A stretch of 64,000 bases of DNA from Platerodrilus igneus (Eukaryota > Arthropoda > Insecta > Coleoptera > Lycidae): positions 1,240,001 to 1,304,000 of the forward strand of contig JARFIW010001110.1 in the NCBI GenBank assembly GCA_036346225.1, given 5' to 3'. Position 1 is the stretch's first letter; each line of letters begins with the position of its first letter. The position numbers and the translations under genes are program-made. A model generated the notes under the pieces. That model had not been told where the DNA came from. It worked only from the letters and a program-made list of their open reading frames with translations, and did no database searches. This document shows, in pieces, positions 12,225-23,396 of the stretch.

Positions 12225-12540
12225 GTTGCGACTTTGGGCTCAATGTAGGTCATCAACTAAAAATGACGTTACTGCATTGGTTTGTAGGTCAATCGGCTTC
12301 AAACAACGTAACTGTGGACTGACTCGATGTAGGTCAATCGACTAAATAGTGCGTTACTTTGAACTCAAAGTATGTCAGCTGACTAAAAAAACGTTACTTT
12401 GAACTCAAACGAGGTCAGCAAAACTGTTAGTGGTGCATAATTTTACTAATCGCTTAGTTAGCAGTACAGCTGGCTAAAAACTGTGTTAGCATTAATTCAA
12501 AGCAAGTCAGTAAAACTGCTGGTAGTACAAGAACAGTTAG
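12225..12540. repeat. Degenerate minisatellite, about 41-50 bp unit
   Basis: Loose tandem units are built around GTAGGTCAATCGACTAAA followed by GCGTTACTTTGAACTCAAA. They are best preserved between about 12270 and 12420 and become ragged after it. There is no coding signal. Confidence 0.6.
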
Positions 12541-12662
12541 ATAATATCAGAAAAAGGTCTCCTTTGACATTGTACATACCGATTTCAATTGCAAGTGCAT
12601 CAGTGCTGTTTTTATTGTGAGCGACATTATCCCAAAAATATTAACATCATTAGTCTAAATAA

Positions 12663-12664
<2 letters not shown>

Positions 12665-12694
<30 letters not shown>
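12665..12694. repeat. (TA)15 tract
   Basis: A pure TA run sits between the inverted 55-bp ends of Penelope-like element A, at the centre of a potential hairpin. Confidence 0.95.
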
Positions 12695-12699
<5 letters not shown>

Positions 12700-13400
12700 A
12701 ATCTTTTTTATACTGAACGTAAGTTATTTAGACTAATGATGTTAATATTTTTGGAATAATGTCGCTCAAAACAAAAAGAGCAACAATGTTGAATGATTTT
12801 TAATTAATCGTACGTTTCAGTGCAGAATTCTCACCTTAATCATCGAACTACAAGAAAAAATTATTAACAGTCAGCAATGGCATATAACTGGCAAATACTT
12901 ACAATTACTTCTCAAAAGTTACAATAATGGAGTAGTTTAAAAAGATAACTGCTTAAATACTATATAAAATTAAAACTTAAAACATGCCTGGACTATATAC
13001 TTCAAATAATGTCACATTTCAACTGATTGACAGATGGAACAAATAAAAGAGCGAGTGTATATAAAAATGTGAAACAACCAATGTTTTATGGTATAAAAAT
13101 TGCTGTTGAGGGAAGTAATTTAAATAACAAATCGTAATGAATGTAGGGATAAATAAAAATGTTATTGTGATATAAAAAAATACTAAATAAAGTCAAAGTA
13201 GAATATTTGTTGAAAGAAAAAAAAATAATAATAATAACTGTAGTTAGCTAAATAAATTGAAGATTATGATCTGATTATTGAGAGAATCGATGAAAATTGA
13301 ATGGTATGACAATAATAAATATATAGGAGGATGGAGATAGAGTATAATCAAAGCTAGCAAAAGACACTTTCACTGTAAGAACTAATAAGATAGTAAAAAG

Positions 13401-14100
13401 TCAACAATATATAAAAATTGATTGATGAAAATATAGATTTAAAGATAATAGAAATTGAAATAGTAAATTGTGAATAGAATTTAGATTATAGAAAAATGTA
13501 GAACGATTATTTGTTTTGCAATTGGAAGTATACAAATATGAATATACAGCATACAAATTATTAATATCTTTTTTATGGTTTATTGGTTTATGCTGTTGAT
13601 TAATATGAAAAGATTTTAAGAAGAGTCTTGTTTTGTAGTTGTCTTCAGTGTCTATAATTTCTACATAATCATAGTTGACCTTATGACGTGTGTTATGAAT
13701 GTGTAAAGAGAGAGCACAAGATGTCTTCCCTAATTTTGCATCGCTCTTATGTTGTGTAAGACGACTGCGGAGCCATTGTTTTGTTTGACCTACATATGAG
13801 GCATTACAATTACAATAAAGCTTATATATTAAGTTGCTACGCAAAGCTTTGTTAGTTTTTCTTTTAGTTGGGTAAATAAGCTTCCAATGGACTTTCCTTT
13901 AGTATTGACAATAACAATCTGAGGATGTTTTAAAATTTTTATTAATAATGGTAAAAGTTTGTAATATAGTGTAGTTTTTTATAGATAAAAACTGTTGGTC
14001 TATTATGTATGGGTGGTTTGAGTATATTAGAATATAACAATTTGGATATAAGTGGTTTTTGATAAGCAATATTGACTAAAATATTTTCTAGTTCCTTTAA
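13401..14100 (-). pseudogene. Penelope-like pol remnant with GIY-YIG endonuclease
   Basis: Reading from right to left, a decayed stretch (including ILKHPQIVIVNTKGKS) corresponds to the region between reverse transcriptase and endonuclease. After a frameshift near 13850 comes the GIY-YIG nuclease: LIYKLYCNCNASYVGQT, then LRSRLTQHKSD, and HIHNTRHKVNYDYVEIID further on. The first conserved tyrosine (YKLY), the YVGQT turn and the R-x-x-x-H helix are all visible. This nuclease normally nicks the chromosomal target so that the element's transcript can be copied in place. The reverse transcriptase core is missing and the frame is broken, so the copy is dead. The C-terminal 60-70 codons are present again, inverted, from 14130 on the plus strand. 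Confidence 0.75.
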
Positions 14101-15035
14101 AATTAGAAGTTTCTAAAGGACAATCATGAAAAAAAGACTTTTCTTAGAATCTTTTCATATTAATCAACAAAATAAACCAATAAACCATAAAGAAGATACT
14201 AATAATTTGTATGCTGTTTATTTATATTTGTATACTTCCAACTACAAAACAAATAATCGTTCTACATTTTTCTATAATCCAAATTCTATTCACAATTAAC
14301 TATTTTAATTTTTATTGTCCTAAAATCTATATTTTCAACAATCAATTTTTATATTTTGTTGACTTTTTACTATCTTACTATTTCTTACAGTGAACGTGTT
14401 TTTTGCTAGCTTTGATTATACTCTATCTCCATCCTCTTATATATTTATTATTGTCATACCATTCGACTTTCATCGATTCTATCAATAATCAGATCATATT
14501 GTTCAGTTTATTTAGCTAACTACAGTTATTATTATTTTTTTTTTTTTAACAAATATTCCACTTTGACTTTATTTAGTATTCTTTTATATCACAATAACAT
14601 TTTTATTTATCCCTACATTCATTTCGATTTTTTATTTAAATTACATCCCTCAACAGCAATTTTTATACCATAAAACATTGGTTGTTTCACATTTTTATAT
14701 ACACTCGCTCTTTTATTTGTTCCATCTGTCAATCAGTTAAAATGTGACATTATTTGAAGTATATAGTACAGACATGTTTTCAGTATTAATTTTATATAGT
14801 ATTTAGGAGGTTATTTTTAAACTACGCCTTTATTATAACTTTTGTGAAGTAATTGTAAGTATTTGCCCGTTATATGCTATTGCTGACTGTTAATAATTTT
14901 TTCTTGTAGTTCGATGATTTAGGTAAAAATTTTGCACCGAAACGTACGATTAATTACAAATCGTTTAACGTTGTATGCTATTTTTATTTTGAGCGACATT
15001 ATCCCAAAAATATTAACATCATGGGTATATATATA

Positions 15036-15960
15036 CAGGGTGAGTTTTTAGTGTGGCAACGGTCGATAACTCCGTTATTATAAAAGCTACGTAAACCAAA
15101 TTTGGAGACATATTAGGCATGCCTAAAGTGCACATTTTAAAATTGTTATTTTTTCAAAGCCTGCCTGATTTCCTGCTTGAACATTTTCTATAGAACGCAT
15201 GTTGTTAATCTAGCAGAATTCTGTTGATAGTCTATTATTGTAGGTTGTTATATTTTTAGTGAAACATGTTATTGAATAAGTGTAGTTATTTGTTAATCAA
15301 AATGTATTAATTGTTTTATAATATTCTCCAGTAGTAAGTTATTTTTAGTTATGTAAATTAAAAACATTCTTAAAATTTGAAGAAAATCAAAAATATCTCA
15401 GGAAGTAATGGATTTAGGTATAGGGAATGCTTAACAAAAATGAAAGAACACTTAATGAACTATCCATTGCAGCAATAAAATTGGTAGGGTGCAATTAAAA
15501 GAAAATTTTAAAAATTGCATTTTGCGAAACCTGACACACCCTGTATAATGTAGAGAAAGTTCAAAAAAGTGATAATTACAAATATATTATGGTATATAGT
15601 AAAATTTTCTGCATCTTGAAAATTAACGTAAGTTGTGTATTAGTGCAGTGGCAATGTATCTAATCAGCGTCATTTTTTCTAAAAACAGTTGAATATCTCA
15701 AAAACTAAAAGGAATAGACCGATACAATTTGATATCAAATTAAGGCTCTTTTTATGCGCTTTTCAAAAATGTAATAACATATGGGATGATCTATTTAAAA
15801 AAATATAAGTTTAATGTGCACTGGAATTATGAAACACCCTGCATGCTTCAAAATATTTTTAAAATGTGCACTTTAGGCATGCCTAATATGCCTTCAAATT
15901 TGGTTTACGTTGCTTTTATAATAACGGAGTTATCGATCGTTGCCACACTAAAAACTCACC

Positions 15961-15963
<3 letters not shown>
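15036..15963. mobile_element. TA-flanked MITE (Tc1/mariner-type ends)
   Basis: The two ends are near-identical inverted repeats of about 110 bp, starting CAGGGTGAGTTTTTAGTGTG, at 15036-15147 and about 15852-15963. TA borders the element on both sides, as expected for IS630-Tc1-mariner insertions. There is no transposase. Inside, CACACCCTG at 15535-15543 resembles another element end, so the element may itself be nested. It is inserted a few bases beyond Penelope-like element A and is followed by a (TA)18 tract. Confidence 0.8.

Positions 15964-15999
<36 letters not shown>
15964..15999. repeat. (TA)18 tract
   Basis: A pure TA run lies between the MITE and Penelope-like element B. Confidence 0.95.
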
Positions 16000-16003
<4 letters not shown>

Positions 16004-16019
16004 TATGTTTTTTCTTGAC

Positions 16020-16866
16020 CTTGTATTATAGATATCTTTGTTTTTATTCTTGGATGTTAGTCACTTTAAATAAATCCAATTGAAAACGTTTTTGAATTCC
16101 AATTTTTATTATATAAATTGCTATGACATGTTTCGGTCAGGTGGACCGTTTTCTAATAGCTATAACATTACTACAATAATAAATTGATGTAAATGACATT
16201 TAACTTACCATTAGTTCTATATAATAAATTAGAATTTCACATTATTTTAATTTTCAATGGTTCAAACCAGAGTATAAATTCAAATGTCGGTTAAACAGTT
16301 GTGTCTAAACACCCGCCCTACCGGTGCTTTACATTTAATAAAGAATTTTGAAGCATTGAAATTAAAAATTATCTTGTAAAGGAGGTATAAGAATGCTTTT
16401 ATTCAGATGCTAAGAAACTTTTAACTCTTTTATTATTTAATTAGATTTCGGTAAATGTTTGCAAAATTTTCTTGATCTGATTTAGAGTTTATGCAGTTAA
16501 CATTTCGTTGAATTTCAATGGTTTCAAGTATATTTCTTTTATTATCATTAGTTTCAGTATTTAAAATATTTATGTTTGTAAAATCAAATTTGTGTAATTT
16601 TTCTAAAGCGTGGGTGGCAAGTGCTTTTTTGTTGTTCGTTTTGATCGCATATTTATGCTCGTATGTTCTTTTATGGAGATATTGTTTGGTGTTTCCAATA
16701 TAAATTCCAGGGCAGTCCAATTTATTATTGTAGTAATGTTATAGCTATTAGAAAACGGTCCACAAGAGCGAAACATGTCATAGCAATTTATATAATAAAA
16801 ATTGGAATTCAAAAACGTTTTCAATTGGATTCAGTTAAAGTGACCAACATCCAAGAATAAAAACAA

Positions 16867-16868
<2 letters not shown>
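16020..16868. mobile_element. Penelope-like element B, inverted ends
   Basis: The left arm (about 16020-16175) and right arm (about 16722-16868) are inverted copies of about 150 bp. They share AACGTTTTTGAATTCC, TGACATGTTTCG and CATCCAAGAATAAAAAC. Between them on the minus strand is a GIY-YIG endonuclease remnant. (TA)n tracts border both sides. This is a strongly 5'-truncated copy of a family different from element A, with the same topology: 3' ends point outward. Each arm carries a hammerhead-like motif, described in the findings. Confidence 0.75.
16433..16720 (-). pseudogene. GIY-YIG endonuclease remnant of Penelope-like element B
   Basis: An open frame of 95 codons starting within the nuclease: CPGIYIGNTKQYLHKRTYEH, then ATHALEKLHKFDF, NILNTETNDNKRNILE and EIQRNVNCINS. 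The YIGNTKQ turn, the R-x-x-E-H helix and the downstream H-A-x-x-x-x-H-x-F-D-F segment match the C-terminal nuclease of Penelope-like elements. The start of the domain and all of the reverse transcriptase are absent, because the right inverted arm begins at this exact point. It is therefore a 5'-truncated, inactive copy. Confidence 0.75.

Positions 16869-16911
<43 letters not shown>
16869..16911. repeat. (TA)n tract
   Basis: About 21 TA units lie between Penelope-like element B and the left end of mariner-type element 1. Confidence 0.95.
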
Positions 16912-16914
<3 letters not shown>

Positions 16915-18680
16915 CTTCCCAAAAGTAACGGATAAATTCGATTAAATGATTATTGGCAATTTCTGAGTAAAAAGCTCTGACACGTCGTTTTTATTTTTAA
17001 ATTGTCATTTAATTATATAATTTTTAACCTCCCACCCTTCAACCCCTAAGCGCTAGCATCCCCTACTTAAAAATTTTAAATGGCAATGCACCCCTTGTGA
17101 TACCTCAATTAATAGCATTTTTCAAGCAGAAATAAAATTTTACAAAAAATTCGAAATCGGTTGATAAATAACTGTTTTATTCAATAAAAACTTATTCGCT
17201 TAAAGTGCCAATTATCGGGTATGCCTTGACAAACAAAATGTTTGTAAAGTGTCAAATAAGTTTAGTAAAAGTACGTTAGTCAAGTGCGTGTTGTTTGTTT
17301 AATAATAAGTCAGTTTTATTCAATAAACAAAACTTGAATTAAAAACAAAAACGAACCCAATTTAAATTAAATGTTCAAACTGCTGTCCGTTAGTCGCTAG
17401 CCAGTATCCTAATCTAGAGACAAACTCTTGTTGAACTTTGTTTACTGTCTGAGGGGAAATTAAGCGAATTTCATTACGGATTCTCTGCTTTAACTCGTTT
17501 ATGTTTTGAGGCCTATTCAGATACACTTTAGTTTTTAAATAACCCCAGAGGAAATAATCCAAACGGCTTAAGTCGGGAGACCTAGCGGTCCATTCAATTT
17601 GTCCTCGTCTACCAATCCACCTCATAGGAAATACCTGGTCAAAATATTACTGTACTGGACGTGCATAGTGGGGAGGCACACCATCTTGCTGTAGACAAAT
17701 ACTGGCATGAGGTAAACCAGGATCTTCTACATTGGGATGTAGTACCGCTAAAGCCCGAATTAATTCAAATTGGAGAAAATTTAGATACTGTTCTCCATTG
17801 AGTGTTCTCTCAAAAAAGTACGGCCCAATAACTTTATTACCCACTATTCCCGCCAAACATTAATTTTTTGTGGAAATTGTGTATTTGCTTCCATCATCCA
17901 ATGCGGATTTTCATTAGCTCAATAACGGCAATTCTGCTTAATAACGGTGCCATTTAAATAAATGTTGCTTCACCAGAAAACGTATTTCTTTCAAATCCAG
18001 GATTATCATTGCAAAGTTCCATCATTGTCTCACAAAATTGCGCTCGCCTATCAAAATCATCATCTGAGAACTCTTGCGGTGAAACTTTTGCTTACAGAGA
18101 AAACTATGACTGCACTTTTTGATGCATTTAACTGTGAAGCGACTCCCGCAAGCAAGTCATCCAATTCTGAATCTTCATCTAAAGCTGATGGACGTCCATT
18201 TTTAGATTTATCTCGTACGCGTCCAATATTCCGAAATTTATTTTCAATTAGGTTTATTTTTGATTGCGAGATTGGGGGGAGGTCGAGATGAATTACATTG
18301 AATAAAATTCGAACTTCTTTGTGCGTTCGAATTCAATCTCCAAAGCCAATCATCATTAAAATTTCAATCCTTTCGACTTCGTTAAGTCTCATTTTTGCTG
18401 ACTTATTATTAAACAAGCAGCACGCACTTAACTAACGTACTTTCACTAAACTTATTTGACACTTTACAAACATTTTGTTTGTCAAAGCCTACCCGATAAT
18501 TGGCACTTTAAGTGAATAAGTTTTTATTGAATAAAGCAGTTGTTTATCAACGGAATTAGAATTTGTTGTAAAATTCTATTTCTGCATGAAAAATGCTATT
18601 AATTGAGGTATGACAAGGGGTACATTGCTATTTAAAATTTTTAAATAGGGGATGCTAGCGCTTAGGGGTTGAAGGGTGGT
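16911..18680 (-). mobile_element. Mariner-type element 1 (DD41D-like), right end lost
   Basis: Long inverted repeats of about 275 bp are visible at 17027-17305 and 18405-18680; they share CTAAGCGCTAGCATCCC and AACATTTTGTTTGTCAA. The left side continues outward another 115 bp to GTGCTTCCCAAAAGTAACGG beside the (TA)n tract. The right side stops at 18680, where element 2 begins with no gap. A dead transposase lies between on the minus strand. Confidence 0.8.
17362..18392 (-). pseudogene. Mariner-type transposase, element 1
   Basis: The start is the ATG at 18392, MRLNEVERIEILMMIGFGD, a typical N-terminal helix-turn-helix opening. It is followed by ENKFRNIGRVRDKSKNGRPS, the second DNA-binding helix region. 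The catalytic part then appears in pieces: the first catalytic motif reads FSGEATF, where related transposases have FSDEATF, so the first Asp is a Gly. LQQDGVPPHYARPVQ supplies the second Asp, and WTARSPDLSRLDYFLWGYLK supplies the third. I count 41 residues between the second and third Asp, which is the spacing of the DD41D (rosa/Visitor-type) branch. Several stops and frameshifts (for example near 17640 and 17900-18060) add to the lost Asp, so the copy cannot be active. Confidence 0.85.
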
Positions 18681-19335
18681 GTCCAAATTTCGAGTGTCTA
18701 CATTGTGATTTCAGTTATTATAAAAGATAGAAATTGGGTTAAATGGGAAAAGATTTGGAGGAATCCAGGCCAGTTTTGTATCCGTTTACAAAATTGGTGT
18801 AAGTTGTCTGGTTTTGGAGATATTCGAAGAAAACTAAAAATGGCGGATTTTGTTTTTTGATAATAAAACATGAATCATAAGTCGCACCATCACAAGACTT
18901 GCACATTATTAAGACACTTTTCTAAAAGGAGTATTTTAGCATAAACAGAATCATTCGACTGTCTTTTGTTTTCGAGGAAACGCCCACAACTTTTGTTTTT
19001 CTTATGGCCGCCATTTTGAATATTAGGTGAATGTTATGCGCCTTAAAATTACCTTTTCATCGATATGCCACGTGTCTATAAAAAATGCAAAAACTATCTT
19101 AAATTTTAAAAATAACTAAATTTGTATGTTCTATAACGTTTGGTAATCCCAACAGGGCAAAAATTTGATTTCTACTTTCCAAACAGTAGTAGTAGTAGTA
19201 CCATATACATCTTGTTAAGTAGAACTCGTAAAGTATTGGATATAAATCTTAAAATTAACTTAAACATAAAACTGTCGCCCATCTTATCTAATTTAGGGAA
19301 CAAAATTAAATGTGACCGAAACAGCAAACTATCAT

Positions 19336-20501
19336 TTAAATTCCTTCCCGTAGATGCTGAAAATGCTGTCCGTTTGCATCACGGCACATTCGACAATTAA
19401 TTAAAACGTTTCGTACAACTCTGCTTAACGTGCGCCTATTTATAGAGTTAAGATTGTCACGGACTCTTTTCTGCAGTTCGTTTATATTATGAGGCGGTTC
19501 AAACACATATACCTCACATATACCTCACATATACCTCATTTTTAGCAAAACCCCATAAATAAAAATCAAGTGGTGTAAGATCTGGTGATCTTGCCGACCA
19601 CATAATTGGTCCACTATTGCATATAATATTTTGGCCAAAATGATCAGCTAAAAGGGCGCTAACTTCTCGGGAATTGTGAGCTGGACAACCATCTTGCTGA
19701 AACCATAGTTTTCGAAAATCATCATCATTTGGTACAAGTCCTCTAATAGCCGGAATTATTTGGTCTCTTAACAATTCCGTATATCCGGCGCCATTGAGGT
19801 TATTGACAAAATAAAAGGGTCCAATCAAATTATTACCTATAAAAGTATTAATTACATTGGTTAATTTACTAAAATATTTATATCATAATTAACTACCTAA
19901 GATACCACACCAAACGTTAAATCCATATCTCGTTCGAAATTTGCGTTGCGCCGTCAGATGATGATTTTCAGTGCTCCAGTGATGCGTGTTATGTTTATTG
20001 AACACCCCGCAATTGGTAAACCGCGTTTCGTCTGTCCATATTATCAATTCTGGAAAGTGCGGTTCTTCCTCGCATTTTGGATGTACCAATTACAAAAACG
20101 CATTCGTCTGGCGAAATCTTCTCTTTGAGGCCTCGGACAATAGTAGGTTTATAAGGATGAAACTTTTCCTTTTTTAAAATATTATGAACAGTTGATTTTG
20201 GAATATTAAGTTCACGGCTTACAGATCTTACGGATGTGGATGGATTTCGTGTTACCGCCTCAGTAATGCTTAGAACACGTTCCCTATTGTTTAAGTCGCA
20301 TTGTTCCCTAGTCTGTTCAAAAGCACCATAATTTAGTAAATTCATTACAATTTTTCTGAAGTATGTTTTATGCGGTTGTCGTCTTTCTGGATACAATTCC
20401 AAATATCTGGCGGATGCCGTATCAGCGTTCCGAAACGATTGTAAATAAGTATTTAGCATATCAAACTTTTCCTCATTCGAAAACTTGTAGACATGTGCCA
20501 T
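19336..20501 (-). pseudogene. Mariner-type transposase, element 2, with intron
   Basis: The ATG at 20501 opens MAHVYKFSNEEKFDMLNTYL. It continues through RYLELYPERRQPHKTYF and SVRSVSRELNIPKSTVHNIL, the helix-turn-helix DNA-binding half. Two frameshifts follow near 20080-20110. The catalytic half then reads ELIIWTDETRF (first Asp), FQQDGCPAHN (second) and RSPDLTPLDFYLWGFAK (third); the second and third Asp are 41 residues apart. A 60-nt intron (19837-19896) interrupts the Gly codon in CGIL-G-NNLIG. Near 19504-19545 a triplicated ACATATACCTC unit shifts the frame, and the true C-terminus (NGQHFQHL) ends at the stop at 19336-19338. All three catalytic Asp are present, but the frame is broken. 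Confidence 0.85.
19837..19896 (-). other. 60-nt GT-AG intron in element 2 transposase
   Basis: The donor is TTAG|GTAGTT and the acceptor TTTATAG|GTAATA. Removing it joins CGIL-G to NNLIGPFYF, which matches the uninterrupted CGIFCGKIIGPFF of element 4. The flanks share a direct AGGTA. Confidence 0.7.
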
Positions 20502-21296
20502 TTTTTAAAATAAAAACGCAGCACCACCGGCACCAAAACTTACAACACACACAAGTTTATCTAAATTTTAGAATTTGTTTGACATATAACTGTAATTCAA
20601 TTGTTTGGTTTTGTCACATACCACCGCCTACTATTATAAAACGATATCATTTTAACTCTAGTACCACCATAATTAATAATTTGTGACAAATGCTGTTTGT
20701 GTACATTATAAAATGTGTATTGTACTTTTCATAAAGTAGAAATCAAATTTTTGCCCTGTTGGGATTACCAAACGTTAAAGAACATACAAATCTAGTTATT
20801 TTTAAAATTTAGGATAGTTTTGCATTTTATTATAGACATGTGGCATATCTTTGAAAAGGTAATTTTAAGGCGCATAATATTCACTTAATATTCAAAATGG
20901 CGACCATAAGAAAAACAAAAGTTGTAGGCGTTTCCTCGAAAACAAAAGACAGTCGAATGATTCTGTTTATGCTAAAATACTCCTTTTAGAAAAGTGTCTT
21001 AATAATGTGCAAGTCTTGTGATGGTGCGACTTATGATTCATGTTTTATTATCAAAAAACCAAATCCGCCATTTTTAGTTTTCTTGGAATATCTCCAAAAC
21101 CAGACAACTTACACCAATTTTGTAAACGGATACAAAACTGGCCTGGATTCCTCCAAATCTTTTCCCATTCAACCCAATTTCTATTTCTTATAATAACTGA
21201 AATCACAATGTAGAGACTCGAAATTTGGACACACTGTATATATTGCTGTGGTATGGGACATCCACTTTTAACATCGTTCCTTTACCTCTACTCATA

Positions 21297-21320
21297 CGAG
21301 CCCCAACGTTGGGCCGTCAT
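21297..21320 (-). other. Primer-binding-site-like motif, reverse strand
   Basis: On the minus strand this reads GGCCCAACGTTGGGGCTCGT, close to the GCGCCCAACGTGGGGCTCG at 5390. It may mark the internal edge of an old gypsy LTR lying to its right, but no matching LTR was found. Confidence 0.3.
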
Positions 21321-23360
21321 TAGATTGCTGTGATCGGGGACATATGGGTTTGACATCGCTAGTGTCAACACTGATTTTAAAAAAAAATAAAAAAATTTAT
21401 AAAATTATTCTTACCCGTTTATTCTGCTGCAACAATCTTCAGCAGCTTCTCTGGGTAGCCCAGCTGTGCCTCTCCTCGTATACATAAATTTACAATCATT
21501 CTTCTTTCCCACTCGCACACCATTCAATAAAATCACCAAATAATACGACAATCATACAATCTTTATTTACCGCTATTTACAAACAAATTATTCACAGATA
21601 TAAACAGTTCGGTACACAAATTACAACTCAATAAGTGATATGTTTTAAAGTACTTGTTTTAAATTATTATTTGCAAACACATTTAAAAAAAAATACGAGT
21701 AGATGGGCCCCAAATAATACCCTATATTTATTGTACTCTAAAGTATGGTGAGCTTATAATAACCCAGTTTATTAATGTATGCCTTTTACCTTGTATAAAA
21801 TTACTACAAAACTAATAAACCCATGTACCCTTAACAATCCAAATTAAATTCATAATGAAATTTAGTAAGTTTTACATACACCCTTTTTCAATATTTTAAA
21901 TAATCCTAATAATTGTCAAGTACATGTATCTTTTCCGATACGTTATGTAACCATAAATAACCCCAATGTTCACTCACACATCACCAAATAATTCCAAAAG
22001 TTTATCAGATAACAGAAAATTCAACTATGTTACCTGGAGAATGCTTCAAGCCTCTAACGATGCTTACCAGAACCCCTTGGCTTGGTGACTATGCGCTCTA
22101 ATCCTCCACATAATCATAGATGATAACCCCAGTATTCGCCAAGCGCCTTGCTTCCAAATTACCATTCCATGACAGCATACAAACCCACGTATATTATACT
22201 TCTGTTTATTGATTTACTAGCTTGGTATGGTAATAGTTGGACCTCGGTTAATTTGATTTTCACTACACTACTCGTATCTTACGTTAATAACTATAAGGTC
22301 TCAACTACCAAGTTACCAAGTGTTAGTTCTACCTTTACTGTATTATGAATAATTTTTAATACTCACAAGAACTCTACTATAACGTCGATCTATCGTTGTA
22401 AGTAGTGAAAAGCGATGAGAATATAAAGAGAGAACTCCTAATTCTCTCAGAGTATTTATATCGTTCAACATGCCATCTCTAGGCCACACTTTACGCGAAC
22501 AACTTATTTTAAAATAACGCTTTTGCAAATTTTGATATAACTGCCTTAAAGCTTCCAGAAATTCACCTCGTGGACACGCCGTATAATCCGAAACTCGCTT
22601 CTACCAGTCGCATGTTCGTCCGTTTATAGAACTATCCGTTTCAACCAATGATTCTGTTATGTGTCGTCATGAAACTCCTCCTGTAATATTTTTTTCTCTG
22701 TCTTATGCATATTTGATGTCGCGTTCCAGACCCCACTTGAGTTGAAAAAATCGATATTGCTGACAGCGTCTCATCACTCCACGTACATTCAGTACGTGCG
22801 TTTTAAAAACCAATGTTTTATATCTGTCTCTATCTGTAGCCTATTACTGATCGTGCATCTTACCTACTCTTTAAGAAACTTTGTTAGCTTGTTATTCGAA
22901 GCAACTGACGGTTGAACACTATATTTTATGAAGCCCGCTTTATTATGCTAATAATTTCGAAGAAGGTAACCTTTTAAACGTGCAGGTTTTCTTAATTATA
23001 GACCGTATAAAGCAACAATTCTTGGAGTCTATATTTCACCGTACTGACGTCTGTTTGTTACCAAGAAACCTTTCGCCTTGGGATTATCGATTTTCTTTAT
23101 CCTGGTGTGTTTTCCAATGCTTTTATATCTTGAATTAAAATAAATTAAATGAATTATGCGTTTCTATTTGTTTTTAAAACTGGTTTTCTCTATGCACCTC
23201 TAGCTTTTCAATGATTACTTATAAAAATACGTCAATACTTGTTCGTTTAAATTAAATACATGAAATAAAGTTTGCGCGTAAATAATTTGTTTGTTTCTTT
23301 ATACAGGGTGTTTGAAATTGCATTGCTCGCCCCAAATTTAACCCTTTGAATCCATAACAG

Positions 23361-23395
<35 letters not shown>

Positions 23396-23396
23396 T
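23361..23396. repeat. (TA)n tract
   Basis: A TA run with a single G interruption near its end. Confidence 0.9.

Larger units (their letters stand above)
12613..15023. mobile_element. Penelope-like element A, head-to-head inverted pair
   Basis: Two arms of roughly 0.9 kb (about 12715-13630 and 14125-15023) are inverted copies of each other. Both end in GTTAATATTTTTGG/GACATTAT-type sequence. The left arm carries the C-terminal coding end on the minus strand and the right arm carries the same C-terminal end on the plus strand, so both 3' ends point outward. A further inverted copy of the outermost 55 bp lies at 12613-12667 across a (TA)15 tract. Penelope-like elements are retroelements with a reverse transcriptase and a GIY-YIG endonuclease, and they often have inverted terminal copies. 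Only the 3' part of pol remains. Confidence 0.75.
18681..21236 (-). mobile_element. Mariner-type element 2 (DD41D-like), long TIRs
   Basis: Inverted repeats of about 500 bp (18681-19181 and 20731-21236) are very similar to each other. They contain the outer TGTCCAAATTTCGAGTGTC and the inner TTTGGTAATCCCAACAGGGC. The right end finishes CACTG followed by TA, as expected. The left end lacks the outer CAGTG and starts directly after element 1. A broken transposase with one short intron lies inside on the minus strand. TIRs this long are unusual, because most mariner elements have TIRs of about 30 bp. Confidence 0.85.

Noticed and set aside
17962..18291. 109-codon plus-strand frame inside mariner-type element 1
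   Set aside because: It is the antisense shadow of the minus-strand transposase, whose N-terminal motifs (ERIEILMMIGFGD, NGRPS) are recognisable.
22148..22348. Hydrophobic 66-codon frame considered as a further odorant-receptor exon
   Set aside because: It is hydrophobic but has no receptor signature and no good splice sites at its edges.
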